The position numbers and the translations under genes are program-made. From Proteiniborus sp. MB09-C3 (GTDB lineage: Bacteria > Bacillota > Clostridia > Tissierellales > Proteiniboraceae): DNA of 64,000 bases. The stretch is taken from NCBI RefSeq assembly GCF_030263895.1, contig NZ_CP127161.1:372001-436000 (forward strand). The letters run 5' to 3'. This document shows positions 36,305 to 45,492 of this stretch, in pieces (position 1 is the first letter of the stretch; each line of letters opens with the position of its first letter). The notes beneath the pieces were generated by a model. The model was given only the letters and a program-made list of their open reading frames with translations. It did not search any database and was not told the DNA's origin.

Positions 36305-37552
36305 ATGGCTTTAAAAATCGTGTACAAAATCTGCTGCGGAATTGATGTTCACAAAACTTTTGTTGTAGCCTGCATCGCTTCCACCGATAAACAAGGTGTT
36401 ACCACCTACAAGAGCCATCGCTTTTCCACCTACACCAAAGGTCTGAAAGAGCTGTTACAATGGCTGCTTGAATCTAATTGTAAGGATGTCTGCATGGAAT
36501 CTACAGGTAAATACTGGATTCCCGTGTACAACGTCTTGGAAAAAGACTGTTCTATTGTGCTTGCACATCCTAAATACGTTAAGGCTATTCGTGGTAAAAA
36601 AACTGACAAGAAAGATGCTAAATGGATTGCTGACCTGTTTAAGCATGATCTTGTTGCCGGTAGCTTTATGCCCCCTGCTGATATTCGCCAGCTACGCGAC
36701 CTTATGCGCTATCGTTACAAACTAACCTGCTTTATGTCCAGTGAAAAGAACCGTCTTCAAAACTGTCTCACGGTTTCCAACATTCAATTGTCTTCCGTTG
36801 TCTCCGACACTTTTGGTAAAAGTGCTCAAAAGATTCTGAATAAGATTCTTGAAAATCCTCTAGATACTTCATTCGATATTGAACCTTTAATTCACGGCTC
36901 TATGAAGGGTAAAATTCCTGAATTACAGCTCGCCGTTGATGGGCATATCTCCCCGCAACAGGCTGGTAAATTAAAGATTATCAAGAAGCACTTTGAAGAT
37001 TTGGAATCCCGGAAATCAGAGTTAGAAGAACTGATTCTTGTGCTCGCCAGCCCCTATCAACAAGAACTCGACCTAATCCTAACCGCTCCATCTTTTAAAA
37101 ACATCTTCTCTGCAATCACAATCATTTCAGAGATTGGTGTTAATATGGAGGCTTTTCCTTCGGCGAAACACTTGTGTTCATGGGCAGGGCTTACACCTAC
37201 CAACAATGAAAGTGCAGGGAAGAAAAAATCTGTCCGGGTTTCCAAAGCTGGATGCTATATTAAACCACTTCTTGTTCAATGTGCCAACTCTGTGGTTAAA
37301 AGTGAAAAGCATCCAGAAATCCGTAACCGCTACCTTCGTTTAAGAAAGCGTCGTGGTCACAAGAAGGCAATCATTGCAATAGCAAGAATGCTTCTAACAG
37401 CATTATACAACATGTTGAAGAAAAATGAACCATACAATGCTGAACTTTACAGAAACTCTGACGTTATTCCTGTCAATCGCGAGATTACTGTAGAGCAGGC
37501 TATACAATTAGCAAAATTCCAAGGTTACAGAATTAAGTCAGCTACTGAATAA
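36305..37552 (+). CDS. IS110-family transposase
   Basis: A 415-residue recombinase. The RuvC-like domain starts CGIDVHKTFVVAC and continues through MESTGKYWIPV, KTDKKDAKWIADL and the DEDD set. The C-terminal Transposase_20 domain (ILTAPSFKNIFSAITIISEIG, CSWAGLTPTNNESAG) holds the Ser-type site (RVSKAG). No lesions were seen. I chose ATG 36305, preceded by AGAAAGGAG; the frame from 36233 has no ribosome site. Confidence 0.92.
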   Translation: MALKIVYKICCGIDVHKTFVVACIASTDKQGVTTYKSHRFSTYTKGLKELLQWLLESNCKDVCMESTGKYWIPVYNVLEKDCSIVLAHPKYVKAIRGKKTDKKDAKWIADLFKHDLVAGSFMPPADIRQLRDLMRYRYKLTCFMSSEKNRLQNCLTVSNIQLSSVVSDTFGKSAQKILNKILENPLDTSFDIEPLIHGSMKGKIPELQLAVDGHISPQQAGKLKIIKKHFEDLESRKSELEELILVLASPYQQELDLILTAPSFKNIFSAITIISEIGVNMEAFPSAKHLCSWAGLTPTNNESAGKKKSVRVSKAGCYIKPLLVQCANSVVKSEKHPEIRNRYLRLRKRRGHKKAIIAIARMLLTALYNMLKKNEPYNAELYRNSDVIPVNREITVEQAIQLAKFQGYRIKSATE

Positions 37553-37759
37553 CCTTAATTTTGTCTATATATTCAATTTTTTGAAGCCACCGCAAGATGG
37601 CTTGTTTGCTATGCCCTTAAGTGAAGTGCCAATCCCTAGTTTTCTTTTTCAACCTTGTTCCTCCATTTTATTCATATGCCTATTATAAATGATATTAGAT
37701 ATCTTCAACCTATATGCAAAAAAAATCAACATAGCCTATGCTTTGCTGAGTTTTTGTTT

Positions 37760-38378
37760 TTATTCTATATCATGTATAACTCTATTCATCCAGTTGTTCG
37801 AAATTAGTCTTCTTACTGCAAAAAAGCATTTTACTATTTCCTCTGTAGTAAGAAGGGCTACTACCCAATATACAGGCAGCTTTAGAAAAACAGCCCCAAC
37901 ATATTTCATTGAGAACCACAGGTATTATAGTTTTAAACGATTTTATTACAAATGAGTTGTCAAAATCAAGCATTTCTTTAATACTAGCTGCCAGTGTTCC
38001 TTTACCTATATAAACATAAATTATCAATACCACAGTCTCTACTGCTCTTGCTATAAGAGTAGCTAATGCTGCTCCCCTAACACCCATTTCTGGCGCTCCA
38101 AAATGTCCAAAAATAAACATATAATTTAATAAGGCATTGATAAGAAGTGCTACTATACTGACTAACATAGTAAGCAAAGTCTTTCCTATACATCTTAAAG
38201 CACTGCTAAAGGCGAAGGTAATAGCTGTAAATACATAGCTTATTCCTACAATTCTAAGGTAATCGCTTCCTAATCCCACTACATTACTATCCCTATTAAA
38301 TATTCTAATGACTTTTTCAGGAATAGTTAGGGCTACAAATGTAAATTTTATGGAGCATTTTATAATATTTATTAACAC
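37760..38378 (-). pseudogene. MATE-family transporter, internally deleted
   Basis: Read leftward, the frame begins within the transporter (IRIFNRDSNVVGLGSDYLRI) and goes through FSSALRCIGKT and PVVLNEICWG. There it jumps, in another frame, to AVFLKLPVYWVVALLTTEE, the C-terminal part of MATE proteins, ending near 37760. The N-terminal third and about 100-150 residues in the middle are missing. Dead gene. Confidence 0.8.
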
Positions 38379-38423
38379 TTTTTGGAGCTAGTGCATAGAT
38401 TAAAGCATAGGAAGGTGAAAATA

Positions 38424-39764
38424 ATGAGAAGAATGAATAACACAAAAATATGCCCTGTTTTAAGTGCAAAACTGCAAACTCAGTCAAATGAAGAACTTCC
38501 TGTTATAGTCAGAGTTAGAGAGAACGACACAGATAAGCTTAATAGCTTGGCTCATAGTATGGAGGGCAAAGTAAAAAGGAGCCTTCCTTTAGTTGATGCC
38601 ATCGCCTTAAATATGAATATGGGTGAAATAGATAAGCTGTCTAGGGATCCCAACGTTGAATATATAAGTTACGATTCAAAGGTATTTGCTTTGCTTGACA
38701 TTGCCAACGCCTCTATAGGAGGTAGCTTTCCCAGAGGAATAGGACTGACAGGAGAAGGTGTTACTGTAGCTGTAATAGATACAGGAGTGTCACCTCATAA
38801 TGATTTGACAAGACCTAAAAATAGAATTATTGGATTTAAAGATTTTGTAGGTGATAAAGCTAATCCATATGACGATAATGGTCACGGTACCCATGTAGCT
38901 GGTATAATCGCTTCTAATGGTTATTCTTCAAACAGGAAATACATGGGTGTGGCTCCTAATGCTAATATTCTAGCAGTTAAAGCATTAGATGATGCTGGAA
39001 GTGGAAATACCTCAGATATAGTATCAGCTATAGACTGGGTCGTTAAAACCAGAGAGCAGTATAAGACAAAAATAATAAATCTCTCATTGGGAAGTCCAGC
39101 TAATAATTCCATAAACTCAGACCCTTTAGTAAGAGCAGTTGAAGCGGCAACAAAAGCAGGTCTTACTGTTATAGTAGCGGCTGGAAACAGTGGCCCATCA
39201 ACTAAAACCATTTTATCACCTGGAAATAGTCCTAATGTAATCACAGTTGGAGCTGTTGATGACAAAAGAACTCCTGATACAAGTGATGATATAATTGCAA
39301 ACTTTTCAAGCCGTGGTCCTACAAAGGAAGGGTTGAGAAAGCCTGATGTAGTAGCTCCAGGAGTTAGTATAATGTCTTTATCTAATAAGTCAAGCGATGG
39401 ATATGTTACATCAAGTGGTACTTCCATGGCTACTCCTTTGGTATCAGGTTCTGCTGCTCTTATATGCAGTAAGTATGGCAACTTATCCCCAAGCCAAATA
39501 AAGGCTATGTTTGTAAGTTCCTGTACTGACCTAAAGGATAAACAAGAAAATCAAGGGGCAGGCATAATAGATTTAAGAAAACTATTTAAGTCTTCTGATA
39601 ATGAGTCACCTAAAACTACTCCTCCGTCCAGACCTCCTCGCTTTCCCATTTCTCCGCTACCGCCAAAGGAGGAGAAGAGGGTAGCGTCATCAGATTCATT
39701 TAATGAATTCATAATAGTTTTAGTTTTGGTTCTGCTAATTTTAGCTATTAACACTAACAAATAA
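38424..39764 (+). CDS. Subtilisin-like serine protease, AprX-like, with C-terminal anchor
   Basis: A 446-residue S8 peptidase with catalytic Asp119 (AVIDTGVS), His154 (DNGHGTHVAG) and Ser334 (SGTSMATP), oxyanion Asn255 (AAGNSGP). Residues 25-90 look like an inhibitor-type propeptide. There is no signal peptide, as in AprX, but the tail is Pro-rich then ends in one membrane helix (EFIIVLVLVLLILAI). ATG 38424 has GGAAGGTG upstream; the earlier start at 38382 has none. Confidence 0.88.
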   Translation: MRRMNNTKICPVLSAKLQTQSNEELPVIVRVRENDTDKLNSLAHSMEGKVKRSLPLVDAIALNMNMGEIDKLSRDPNVEYISYDSKVFALLDIANASIGGSFPRGIGLTGEGVTVAVIDTGVSPHNDLTRPKNRIIGFKDFVGDKANPYDDNGHGTHVAGIIASNGYSSNRKYMGVAPNANILAVKALDDAGSGNTSDIVSAIDWVVKTREQYKTKIINLSLGSPANNSINSDPLVRAVEAATKAGLTVIVAAGNSGPSTKTILSPGNSPNVITVGAVDDKRTPDTSDDIIANFSSRGPTKEGLRKPDVVAPGVSIMSLSNKSSDGYVTSSGTSMATPLVSGSAALICSKYGNLSPSQIKAMFVSSCTDLKDKQENQGAGIIDLRKLFKSSDNESPKTTPPSRPPRFPISPLPPKEEKRVASSDSFNEFIIVLVLVLLILAINTNK

Positions 39765-39775
39765 TAAAAAAATAA

Positions 39776-39797
39776 AAAGCCCACAGCTGTGGGCTTT
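39776..39797. terminator. Shared bidirectional terminator
   Basis: AAAGCCCACAG is followed at once by CTGTGGGCTTT, a perfect 22-bp palindrome between the converging subtilase and M23 genes. A-rich on the left, T-rich enough on the right. Confidence 0.8.
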
Positions 39798-39810
39798 AAC
39801 TATATCCTAT

Positions 39811-41337
39811 TTAATATTCTTTTCCTAAATATTTATATGGATCCTGAGCTACTCCATTTTTTCTGACTTCAAAATGAAGATGAGATCCAGTGCTATTGCC
39901 TGTATTTCCTACTGCAGCTATGTGCTGTCCTTTGTATACCTTATCTCCTTTTTTCACATATAGCTTACTGCAATGGGCATACCTAGTGACAAATCCACCA
40001 CCATGATCTATATCAACTACCAGACCATAAGAACCATTCTTTCCTGCAAATATTACGGTTCCTCCATCAGCAGCATTTATAGCAGTACCCGTCCTAGCAG
40101 CAAGGTCTATTCCCGTATGTGTTCTACCCCATCTAGCTCCAAACTTAGATGAGAGAGTTCCTCTGGTTGGCATTGAAAAACTTCCTGTTCCCTGTTTAGG
40201 AGGAGGATTTTTCGTTCCCTTAAGTATGATCTGTGCAATTGGCTGAGATAATATAGTCTCTTTAATTATCTCCTTAGCTATTTCTATTCCATTATGCTTT
40301 TCTACCTTAGCTACTACTTCACTTTTACCAGCTACACCTTTTTTCTTTACAGACTGCTGATCCTTGTACATATTGTCGCTATATTCATATTCAGTTTCAA
40401 ATTTTATTTCCTCAGTATAAGTTTTTTCCTCATATGTTGCTACTGTTAAAAAAGGTTTAGGCACTACTAGGCTCAATTCATCTCCTGGATGTATTAGTAC
40501 TGGATTTTTATTAGGATTTGCCTTTTCTAAGTCATCTGTGCTAATGTTGTACTTTTTAGCTATTGTCCAATAATTTTCGCCTTTTTCAACTACGTGTATC
40601 TTTTCTTCATCTGTTCCCTTTTGAAGCATATCAAGAACCTTATCAAAACTATCAACCTTTGAAGCAGGTATTTCTCTTCTTACTATTTTTACATCTTCAA
40701 CTATTTTTATCTCTTCAACCTTTGAGCCTTCTTGCTTTGCGATCTGCATATAGGGTTCTTTTATTTCTTCAAGTACTTCCTTTGCAAGTGTCTCAGACCC
40801 TAGATATGAAAAATCTTTGCCATTAATATTAATTGCATATGCAACAACATTAAACGTTATATTTGACCTAATCTTCTTTTCTAAAGCAGACTTGTTTACA
40901 AGTTCTTCGTCTTCTGCATGGACTTCTTCAAAAAATAACTTTTCCTTTATAACTACATCAAGTCCCTGTTCTTTCGTTAGGTTCTTATGTATGGAATCGT
41001 ATAAGTCTGTTGCCACTTGCTTATTTCTGACAACTCCGATTTCCATGTCTCCAAGCTTAACGTTAAATGCTCTTGTAGCAATTTCATGATCTACACCTTT
41101 TTTGTATTGGATCAATGAAAAGGTAAGTAAGAGAATGGCAGCTACTGCAATTATACCCGTTCTAGTATTGAAAATGTTCTTGTTAAACTTCAATTTTTTT
41201 AACTCTTTAAATTTTTCTTTTACTATACCAACATTAACAGACTTAACCTTTGAAGCTTTTGCAATAATAAACTTCTTAGTATCTGCTAGTTTGACATTTA
41301 GTAAACTTTTATTCTCGTTTTCACTTGAGCTTTTCAT
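39811..41337 (-). CDS. LysM-G5-M23 cell-wall metallopeptidase
   Basis: A 508-residue membrane-anchored wall hydrolase. One helix (about 62-80) follows a basic cytoplasmic N-terminus. LysM covers about 246-292 (HVVEKGENYWTIAKKYNIS), a G5-type domain about 300-375, and the M23 peptidase domain about 400-500 with zinc residues in HTGIDLA and HLHFEV. It likely cuts peptide bridges during growth. Its promoter region has four phased WalR-like half-sites, placing it in the probable WalR regulon. Confidence 0.92.
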   Translation of the reverse strand: MKSSSENENKSLLNVKLADTKKFIIAKASKVKSVNVGIVKEKFKELKKLKFNKNIFNTRTGIIAVAAILLLTFSLIQYKKGVDHEIATRAFNVKLGDMEIGVVRNKQVATDLYDSIHKNLTKEQGLDVVIKEKLFFEEVHAEDEELVNKSALEKKIRSNITFNVVAYAININGKDFSYLGSETLAKEVLEEIKEPYMQIAKQEGSKVEEIKIVEDVKIVRREIPASKVDSFDKVLDMLQKGTDEEKIHVVEKGENYWTIAKKYNISTDDLEKANPNKNPVLIHPGDELSLVVPKPFLTVATYEEKTYTEEIKFETEYEYSDNMYKDQQSVKKKGVAGKSEVVAKVEKHNGIEIAKEIIKETILSQPIAQIILKGTKNPPPKQGTGSFSMPTRGTLSSKFGARWGRTHTGIDLAARTGTAINAADGGTVIFAGKNGSYGLVVDIDHGGGFVTRYAHCSKLYVKKGDKVYKGQHIAAVGNTGNSTGSHLHFEVRKNGVAQDPYKYLGKEY

Positions 41338-41357
41338 TATCCAGCTCCCTTCTATCC

Positions 41358-41396
41358 TGTAATATCGTCGTAACCCATTTGTAACAGGATTGTAAT
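41358..41396 (+). promoter_or_regulatory. Array of four WalR-like half-sites
   Basis: TGTAAT (41358), CGTAAC (41369), TGTAAC (41380) and TGTAAT (41391) are spaced exactly 11 bp apart, each separated by 5 bp. The last two form a perfect TGTWAH-N5-TGTWAH WalR site and the first two a site with one mismatch. They lie on the strand opposite the gene, between the predicted transcription start and the start codon. Confidence 0.65.
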
Positions 41397-41407
41397 TGTA
41401 CAGTTAG

Positions 41408-41435
41408 ATTATATCACATTTTTTTCATTTGACAA
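41408..41435 (-). promoter_or_regulatory. SigA promoter of the LysM-M23 gene
   Basis: On the minus strand TTGTCA (41435-41430) and TATAAT (41413-41408) are 16 bp apart, about 70 bp before the start codon. The WalR-like array lies just downstream. Confidence 0.7.
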
Positions 41436-41511
41436 CCCTTTACTTTAGCCAGTATTTCTGTTATTTTTTTCATATTCTAACGCTTTTATACCAAAACATA
41501 CATATTATTAT

Positions 41512-42291
41512 CTATTTTTTTGTCGATATTATATTAACGTTAAAATCTAAAGTGCCTTGATCTTGAAATTTAAAGAAATAATTTTGCTTTTTTTTAATTT
41601 TTTCAACCAGTCTTCCTGATGTTTCTACCTTAAATTCTTCTGGAACTATTATCTCTACAAAATAGTAATTAGTGCCTTCACCTAACTCGTTACTACCATA
41701 TGTAGGCTCTAGCTCCCATCCATTATTGTACTGTGCTGCAATAGGATACCAGCTGCTTAGCATATATTTTACTGTTCCATCATTAGTGGTAGAGATCATG
41801 TGTGAAACAATTATGCTGTATTTTATTTCTATAATTACTTTATCATCTTTCTCTAACTCCTTGTCTAAGCTAATCATTAATAAATTTTTATCTTTTCCTA
41901 TTATTTTGAAATCAACTTTTTTATTTCTAATCTTTATAGCTTCTATCTCTCCAATTTTATAAGACATCCCTCCTTCTTTTGTAGCTAATTCCTCTTCAAA
42001 ATCCTGACACAGCTTTTCATTGGCCTTTAATGTGCTATTAAAGTGGAAAAACAGCTTATCCATGCTTTTATTAGCTTTATTTATATACTGCACATTTTCT
42101 ATTATTTCAAGTCGTTCCTTTTCTGGGAAAAATTCAGCAATAATTGTATATTTATTCATTTCTTTTATATTGTTTATATTCCATGTTAATTGGACATCAT
42201 CTTCAATGAAAATATATGTAGCTATTGGCAGTGCTACTACTAGGAGGAGCAAAAACATTTTTAATACAATACTTTTTATTAAATCTATCAT
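41512..42291 (-). CDS. Orphan M1-like N-terminal domain protein
   Basis: A 259-residue membrane-anchored protein (helix about 8-28). The external part resembles the N-terminal beta domain of M1 aminopeptidases (LFFHFNSTLKANE, SSWYPIAAQYNNGW), but there is no catalytic domain and no HExxH. It ends with a normal stop and no downstream remnant, so it may be a stand-alone domain rather than a broken peptidase. Divergent from dnaD. Function unknown. Confidence 0.7.
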   Translation of the reverse strand: MIDLIKSIVLKMFLLLLVVALPIATYIFIEDDVQLTWNINNIKEMNKYTIIAEFFPEKERLEIIENVQYINKANKSMDKLFFHFNSTLKANEKLCQDFEEELATKEGGMSYKIGEIEAIKIRNKKVDFKIIGKDKNLLMISLDKELEKDDKVIIEIKYSIIVSHMISTTNDGTVKYMLSSWYPIAAQYNNGWELEPTYGSNELGEGTNYYFVEIIVPEEFKVETSGRLVEKIKKKQNYFFKFQDQGTLDFNVNIISTKK

Positions 42292-42409
42292 TATTTTACC
42301 TCCTTTTTTTCATTGTCCATGTTATTAATATATTTTACACAATAAGAAATATGACCAAAGGTATGATATAATATCATTAAAGGAAAAAGCTAATTGGTAG
42401 GTGAAATGT

Positions 42410-43483
42410 ATGTCCTTTATTTTAGAAGTCACTGATTTGGATCTTGGCGATACACCCGTAGAAAATATTTTTATAAACGATTATATGCCAATGGCAAATG
42501 GTACATATGTAAAAGTATATTTATTAGGATATAAGTATGCTAAGGATAATGATGATAAGCTCTGTGTAAACAATGAAAGTATATCTAGGCATTTGAATAT
42601 CCCTTTGTCAGATGTACTAAAGTCTTGGGATTTTTGGGAGCAAAAAGGAATCATTATAAAGCATAAAAAGGAAGATACAGATGAATACGATTATAGGGTT
42701 GAGTTTCTAAATTTAAAACAATTATATATAAAAAATAACTATATGCTGAAAACTCAGGTAAATGCTGCAAGAAGCAGTAATCCTCCAGCATATACTTGTA
42801 CTGTGGAGGATTTAGTTGAGTCTAATAAAATTCCAAGTATAAATGAGATGTTTTCATCTATCGACTACATAGTAAGGCGACAGCTTGTGCCGAATGAAAA
42901 AAGAAAAGTTCTTGAATGGCTATATAACTTTAATATGAATCCAGAAGTAGTGGTTAAGGCTTTCTTTTATGCTGTGGAGAAAAAAGGTAAAAGGAATATT
43001 AACTATATTGAAGGTATATTAAGGAACTGGTACGATATGGGCATAACAAATCTCGAGGCTTTAGAAAAACACACAAAAATTCAGGATGAAAGATTCTACA
43101 GCTATGATAGGATAATGAAATCCCTTGGTTTTAGTAGCAGAATTCCAAGTGAGGCAGAGATAAAAGTAATAGACAAATGGTTTGATGAATGGAAGTTTAC
43201 TATGGAGGTTATTTTAAAGGCCTGTGAAAACACTAAAAAAACTGCAAATCCTAGTGTTAACTATATAGATGGTATACTATTTAAGTGGCGAGAAAAAGGA
43301 ATATCAACCGTAGAGGAAATTGCGGAAAAAGATAAGCCGCAAATCTCTGTTCAGCCAAAGTCTAATGGCACTGCTTCGCCACGTGCAGGTAAGATTAAGA
43401 CCAGATTCCATACTGCTGAGCAAAGAACTGCAAGATATACACCTGAAGAGTTAGAAGCAATTGCAAGAAAAAGAAGAGGGTGA
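42410..43483 (+). CDS. DnaD-domain replication protein
   Basis: A 357-residue protein with an N-terminal winged helix (about 20-115) and two DnaD-type helical domains. Each carries a YIxGILxxW motif: NYIEGILRNWYDMGIT and NYIDGILFKWREKGIS. DnaD proteins help load the replicative helicase at the origin and at restart sites. I chose ATG 42410 after AGGTG. It overlaps or abuts dnaC, its usual partner. Confidence 0.9.
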   Translation: MSFILEVTDLDLGDTPVENIFINDYMPMANGTYVKVYLLGYKYAKDNDDKLCVNNESISRHLNIPLSDVLKSWDFWEQKGIIIKHKKEDTDEYDYRVEFLNLKQLYIKNNYMLKTQVNAARSSNPPAYTCTVEDLVESNKIPSINEMFSSIDYIVRRQLVPNEKRKVLEWLYNFNMNPEVVVKAFFYAVEKKGKRNINYIEGILRNWYDMGITNLEALEKHTKIQDERFYSYDRIMKSLGFSSRIPSEAEIKVIDKWFDEWKFTMEVILKACENTKKTANPSVNYIDGILFKWREKGISTVEEIAEKDKPQISVQPKSNGTASPRAGKIKTRFHTAEQRTARYTPEELEAIARKRRG

Positions 43484-43488
43484 TAACT

Positions 43489-44484
43489 GTGGATAAGTCA
43501 TACATACAGGAAATATTGAGAGAATATGAAAATAGAAGGGATAAAGCACTATTCCAACAGAAGCTTAGACAGGAGGAAGTGTATTCAAAAATTCCAAGAC
43601 TAAAAGAAATAGACGAGGAAATATCCAAAACTGGCCTGTTGATTGCCACTGCCATGCTTCAAAGTCCCCAGTCATATGAAGAAAATTTGAAGAGAGTAAA
43701 GACTGAAATGGAGAAGCTGAAGAGAGAAAAGGCAATACTTATGACTGAAAATAACATTCCACTGGAATACTTAGACATTAATTATACTTGCAATAGCTGT
43801 AATGATACTGGATTCTTAAAAAACGGTTCTAAATGCAACTGCCTTAAACAGGAATTGATAAATAGAGCATATAAAATGTCTGGAGTTCAGCATGCACTTG
43901 AAAGAGAAAACTTTAAAACATTTGATATTAATATATTTTCAACAGAAACTTTTGAGGGAGAACAGATTTCTCCTAGAGAAAACATATTAAACATTTTAAA
44001 TAGATGTGAGGGCTTCTGTATTAACTTTGATGAAGATAATGAGGAAAATCTACTTTTTTATGGTACTACAGGGCTAGGAAAAACATTTATGTGTAACTGT
44101 ATAGCAAAGGCTTTGCTAGATAGAGGAAAAATAGTAATATATCAAACATCCTTTAAAATTCTAGAAATAATTGAAGAACATAGATTCAGAAAAAATTCAC
44201 AACAGGATATTGATGATAATAACTATAATCTATTGTTTGATGCTGACCTTTTGATAATTGACGATCTTGGGACTGAGCTTACAAACACATTTACTAATAC
44301 TGAAATATTTAATATCATCAATACAAGACTTTTTAGAAGAAATAAGACTATTATATCTACTAACCTGTCCCTTATGGAATTAGCTGAAACATATGATAAT
44401 AGAACTTTTTCGAGAGTCTTTGGTAAATTTGCTCCCCTCAAGTTTTTTGGACCTGACTTAAGATGGGAAGCTTATGAAAAATAA
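43489..44484 (+). CDS. DnaC-like helicase-loader ATPase
   Basis: A 331-residue AAA+ protein. A zinc-binding CNSC...CNC set occurs near residue 100, Walker A is GTTGLGKTF, and Walker B is LLIIDDLGTE. It should load DnaB (encoded at 46322) with DnaD. I prefer GTG 43489, preceded by GAGGGTGAT; an alternative GTG at 43480 overlaps the dnaD stop. A strong terminator follows. Confidence 0.9.
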   Translation: MDKSYIQEILREYENRRDKALFQQKLRQEEVYSKIPRLKEIDEEISKTGLLIATAMLQSPQSYEENLKRVKTEMEKLKREKAILMTENNIPLEYLDINYTCNSCNDTGFLKNGSKCNCLKQELINRAYKMSGVQHALERENFKTFDINIFSTETFEGEQISPRENILNILNRCEGFCINFDEDNEENLLFYGTTGLGKTFMCNCIAKALLDRGKIVIYQTSFKILEIIEEHRFRKNSQQDIDDNNYNLLFDADLLIIDDLGTELTNTFTNTEIFNIINTRLFRRNKTIISTNLSLMELAETYDNRTFSRVFGKFAPLKFFGPDLRWEAYEK

Positions 44485-44503
44485 TATCCTCAAATATAAA
44501 AAA

Positions 44504-44529
44504 CAAGATGGTTTCCATCTTGTTTTTTT
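44504..44529 (+). terminator. Terminator after dnaD-dnaC
   Basis: CAAGATGG (44504-44511) pairs with CCATCTTG (44515-44522), with flanking A and T runs extending the stem and seven T residues after it. Confidence 0.88.
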
Positions 44530-44619
44530 ATGCTTAAACATCTGAATTCTAGTAAGTAAAGCTTTTTGGGCATGAAAAAAGCCGTCCCGATTCTTTCAAT
44601 CAAAACAGCCCTTTTATAA

Positions 44620-44695
<76 letters not shown>

Positions 44696-44700
44696 ATACA

Positions 44701-44777
44701 TGGCGACCTGGAAGGGACTCGAACCCTCGACCTCCAGCGTGACAGGCTGGCATTCTAACCAACTGAACTACCAGGCC
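44701..44777 (-). tRNA. tRNA-Asp(GTC)
   Basis: A 77-nt cloverleaf with encoded CCA; anticodon loop CTGTCAC, stem CCAGC/GCTGG, acceptor GGCCTGG with CCAGGTC (one wobble or mismatch). Five bases separate it from tRNA-Thr. Confidence 0.95.
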
Positions 44778-44949
44778 AAAATTTTTCACAGTCTCGCAAC
44801 TCAAATTTGTCCACTCCTTTTCAGTCGTGCAAATTTGGTCCTAACGGACACTCCTATCATGAACTTACAATAGGGTTGGTGCTTGTTGCGTTTGACCTGC
44901 CATCAATTCTTTCGATAAAAACACTCGAAACAATCAAGTTAGGTCATAA

Positions 44950-45025
44950 TGGTGGGCGCAATAGGGCTCGAACCTATGACCCCCTGCTTGTAAGGCAGGT
45001 GCTCTCCCAGCTGAGCTATGCGCCC
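44950..45025 (-). tRNA. tRNA-Val(TAC)
   Basis: A 76-nt cloverleaf with CCA; anticodon loop CTTACAA, stem CCTGC/GCAGG, acceptor GGGCGCA/TGCGCCC. Confidence 0.95.
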
Positions 45026-45067
45026 ATAGTCTTTACATGCATTCCTATCATAAACTTAGATTAAAGT

Positions 45068-45142
45068 TGGTGACCCTACCGGGATTCGAACCCGGGTTAC
45101 CGCCGTGAAAGGGCGATGTCTTAACCGCTTGACCATAGGGCC
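45068..45142 (-). tRNA. tRNA-Glu(TTC)
   Basis: A 75-nt cloverleaf with CCA; anticodon loop CTTTCAC, stem TCGCC/GGCGG, acceptor GGCCCTA/TAGGGTC. Confidence 0.95.
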
Positions 45143-45272
45143 ATTATTCGCAGTCTCGCAACTCAAATTTATTTGCTCGCTATCGCTCACATAAATTTGG
45201 TGCTCGTTGCGTTTGACCTACCATCGATTCTTTCGATAAAAGCATTCGAAACAATCGGATTAGGTCATAATA

Positions 45273-45348
45273 TGGTGACCCATCCGCGATTCGAACGCGG
45301 GACACCCTGATTAAAAGTCAGGTGCTCTGCCGACTGAGCTAATGGGTC
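45273..45348 (-). tRNA. tRNA-Lys(TTT)
   Basis: A 76-nt cloverleaf with CCA; anticodon loop CTTTTAA, stem CCTGA/TCAGG, acceptor GACCCAT/ATGGGTC. First complete gene of the array, about 145 bp from the promoter. Confidence 0.95.
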
Positions 45349-45451
45349 AAATTTAATTTACTTCTCGGATTCACTATCCTGTAATACTAACTTGTCCTAT
45401 GCAACTAAGCGATCCGCACCAAACTAAAAACATGTTTGGGCTCTCTGCTTA

Positions 45452-45472
45452 TGCCGACTGAGCTAATGGGTC
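45452..45472 (-). pseudogene. 5' fragment of tRNA-Lys
   Basis: Twenty-one bases, from the acceptor strand GACCCAT to the D-arm (ending GTCGGCA), are identical to the 5' end of tRNA-Lys at 45348-45328. The rest of the tRNA is missing. It lies between the array promoter and the full tRNA-Lys, so it is transcribed as part of the leader. Confidence 0.8.
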
Positions 45473-45492
45473 TTTTTTGGACTACTCTTAAT

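Larger units (their letters stand above)
36019..37605 (+). mobile_element. IS110-family element, apparently intact transposase
   Basis: A complete transposase gene is preceded by about 285 bp of structured non-coding DNA and followed by a hairpin (AAGCCA/TGGCTT at 37584-37603). The left end abuts a partial copy of the dispersed palindrome (CGCTTCGCTCA at about 36008-36018), a kind of target that IS110 elements favour. Exact ends are estimates. Confidence 0.6.
44787..45272. repeat. Duplicated tRNA spacer sequences
   Basis: The spacers 44787-44950 and 45151-45272 both begin CAGTCTCGCAACTCAAATTT and end GATTCTTTCGATAAAA-like to TTAGGTCATAAT, with a 40-bp insertion in the first. A shorter word (TCCTATCAT, then AACTTA) recurs at about 44851 and 45039. 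Each copy can fold (CGCAAC/GTTGCG and TTTCGA/TCGAAA pairs). They flank tRNA-Val and tRNA-Lys upstream of each gene's CCA end. Confidence 0.7.

Noticed and set aside
45430-45472. A sixth tRNA gene
   Set aside because: Only the 5' acceptor strand and D-arm are present; no anticodon arm, T-arm or CCA.
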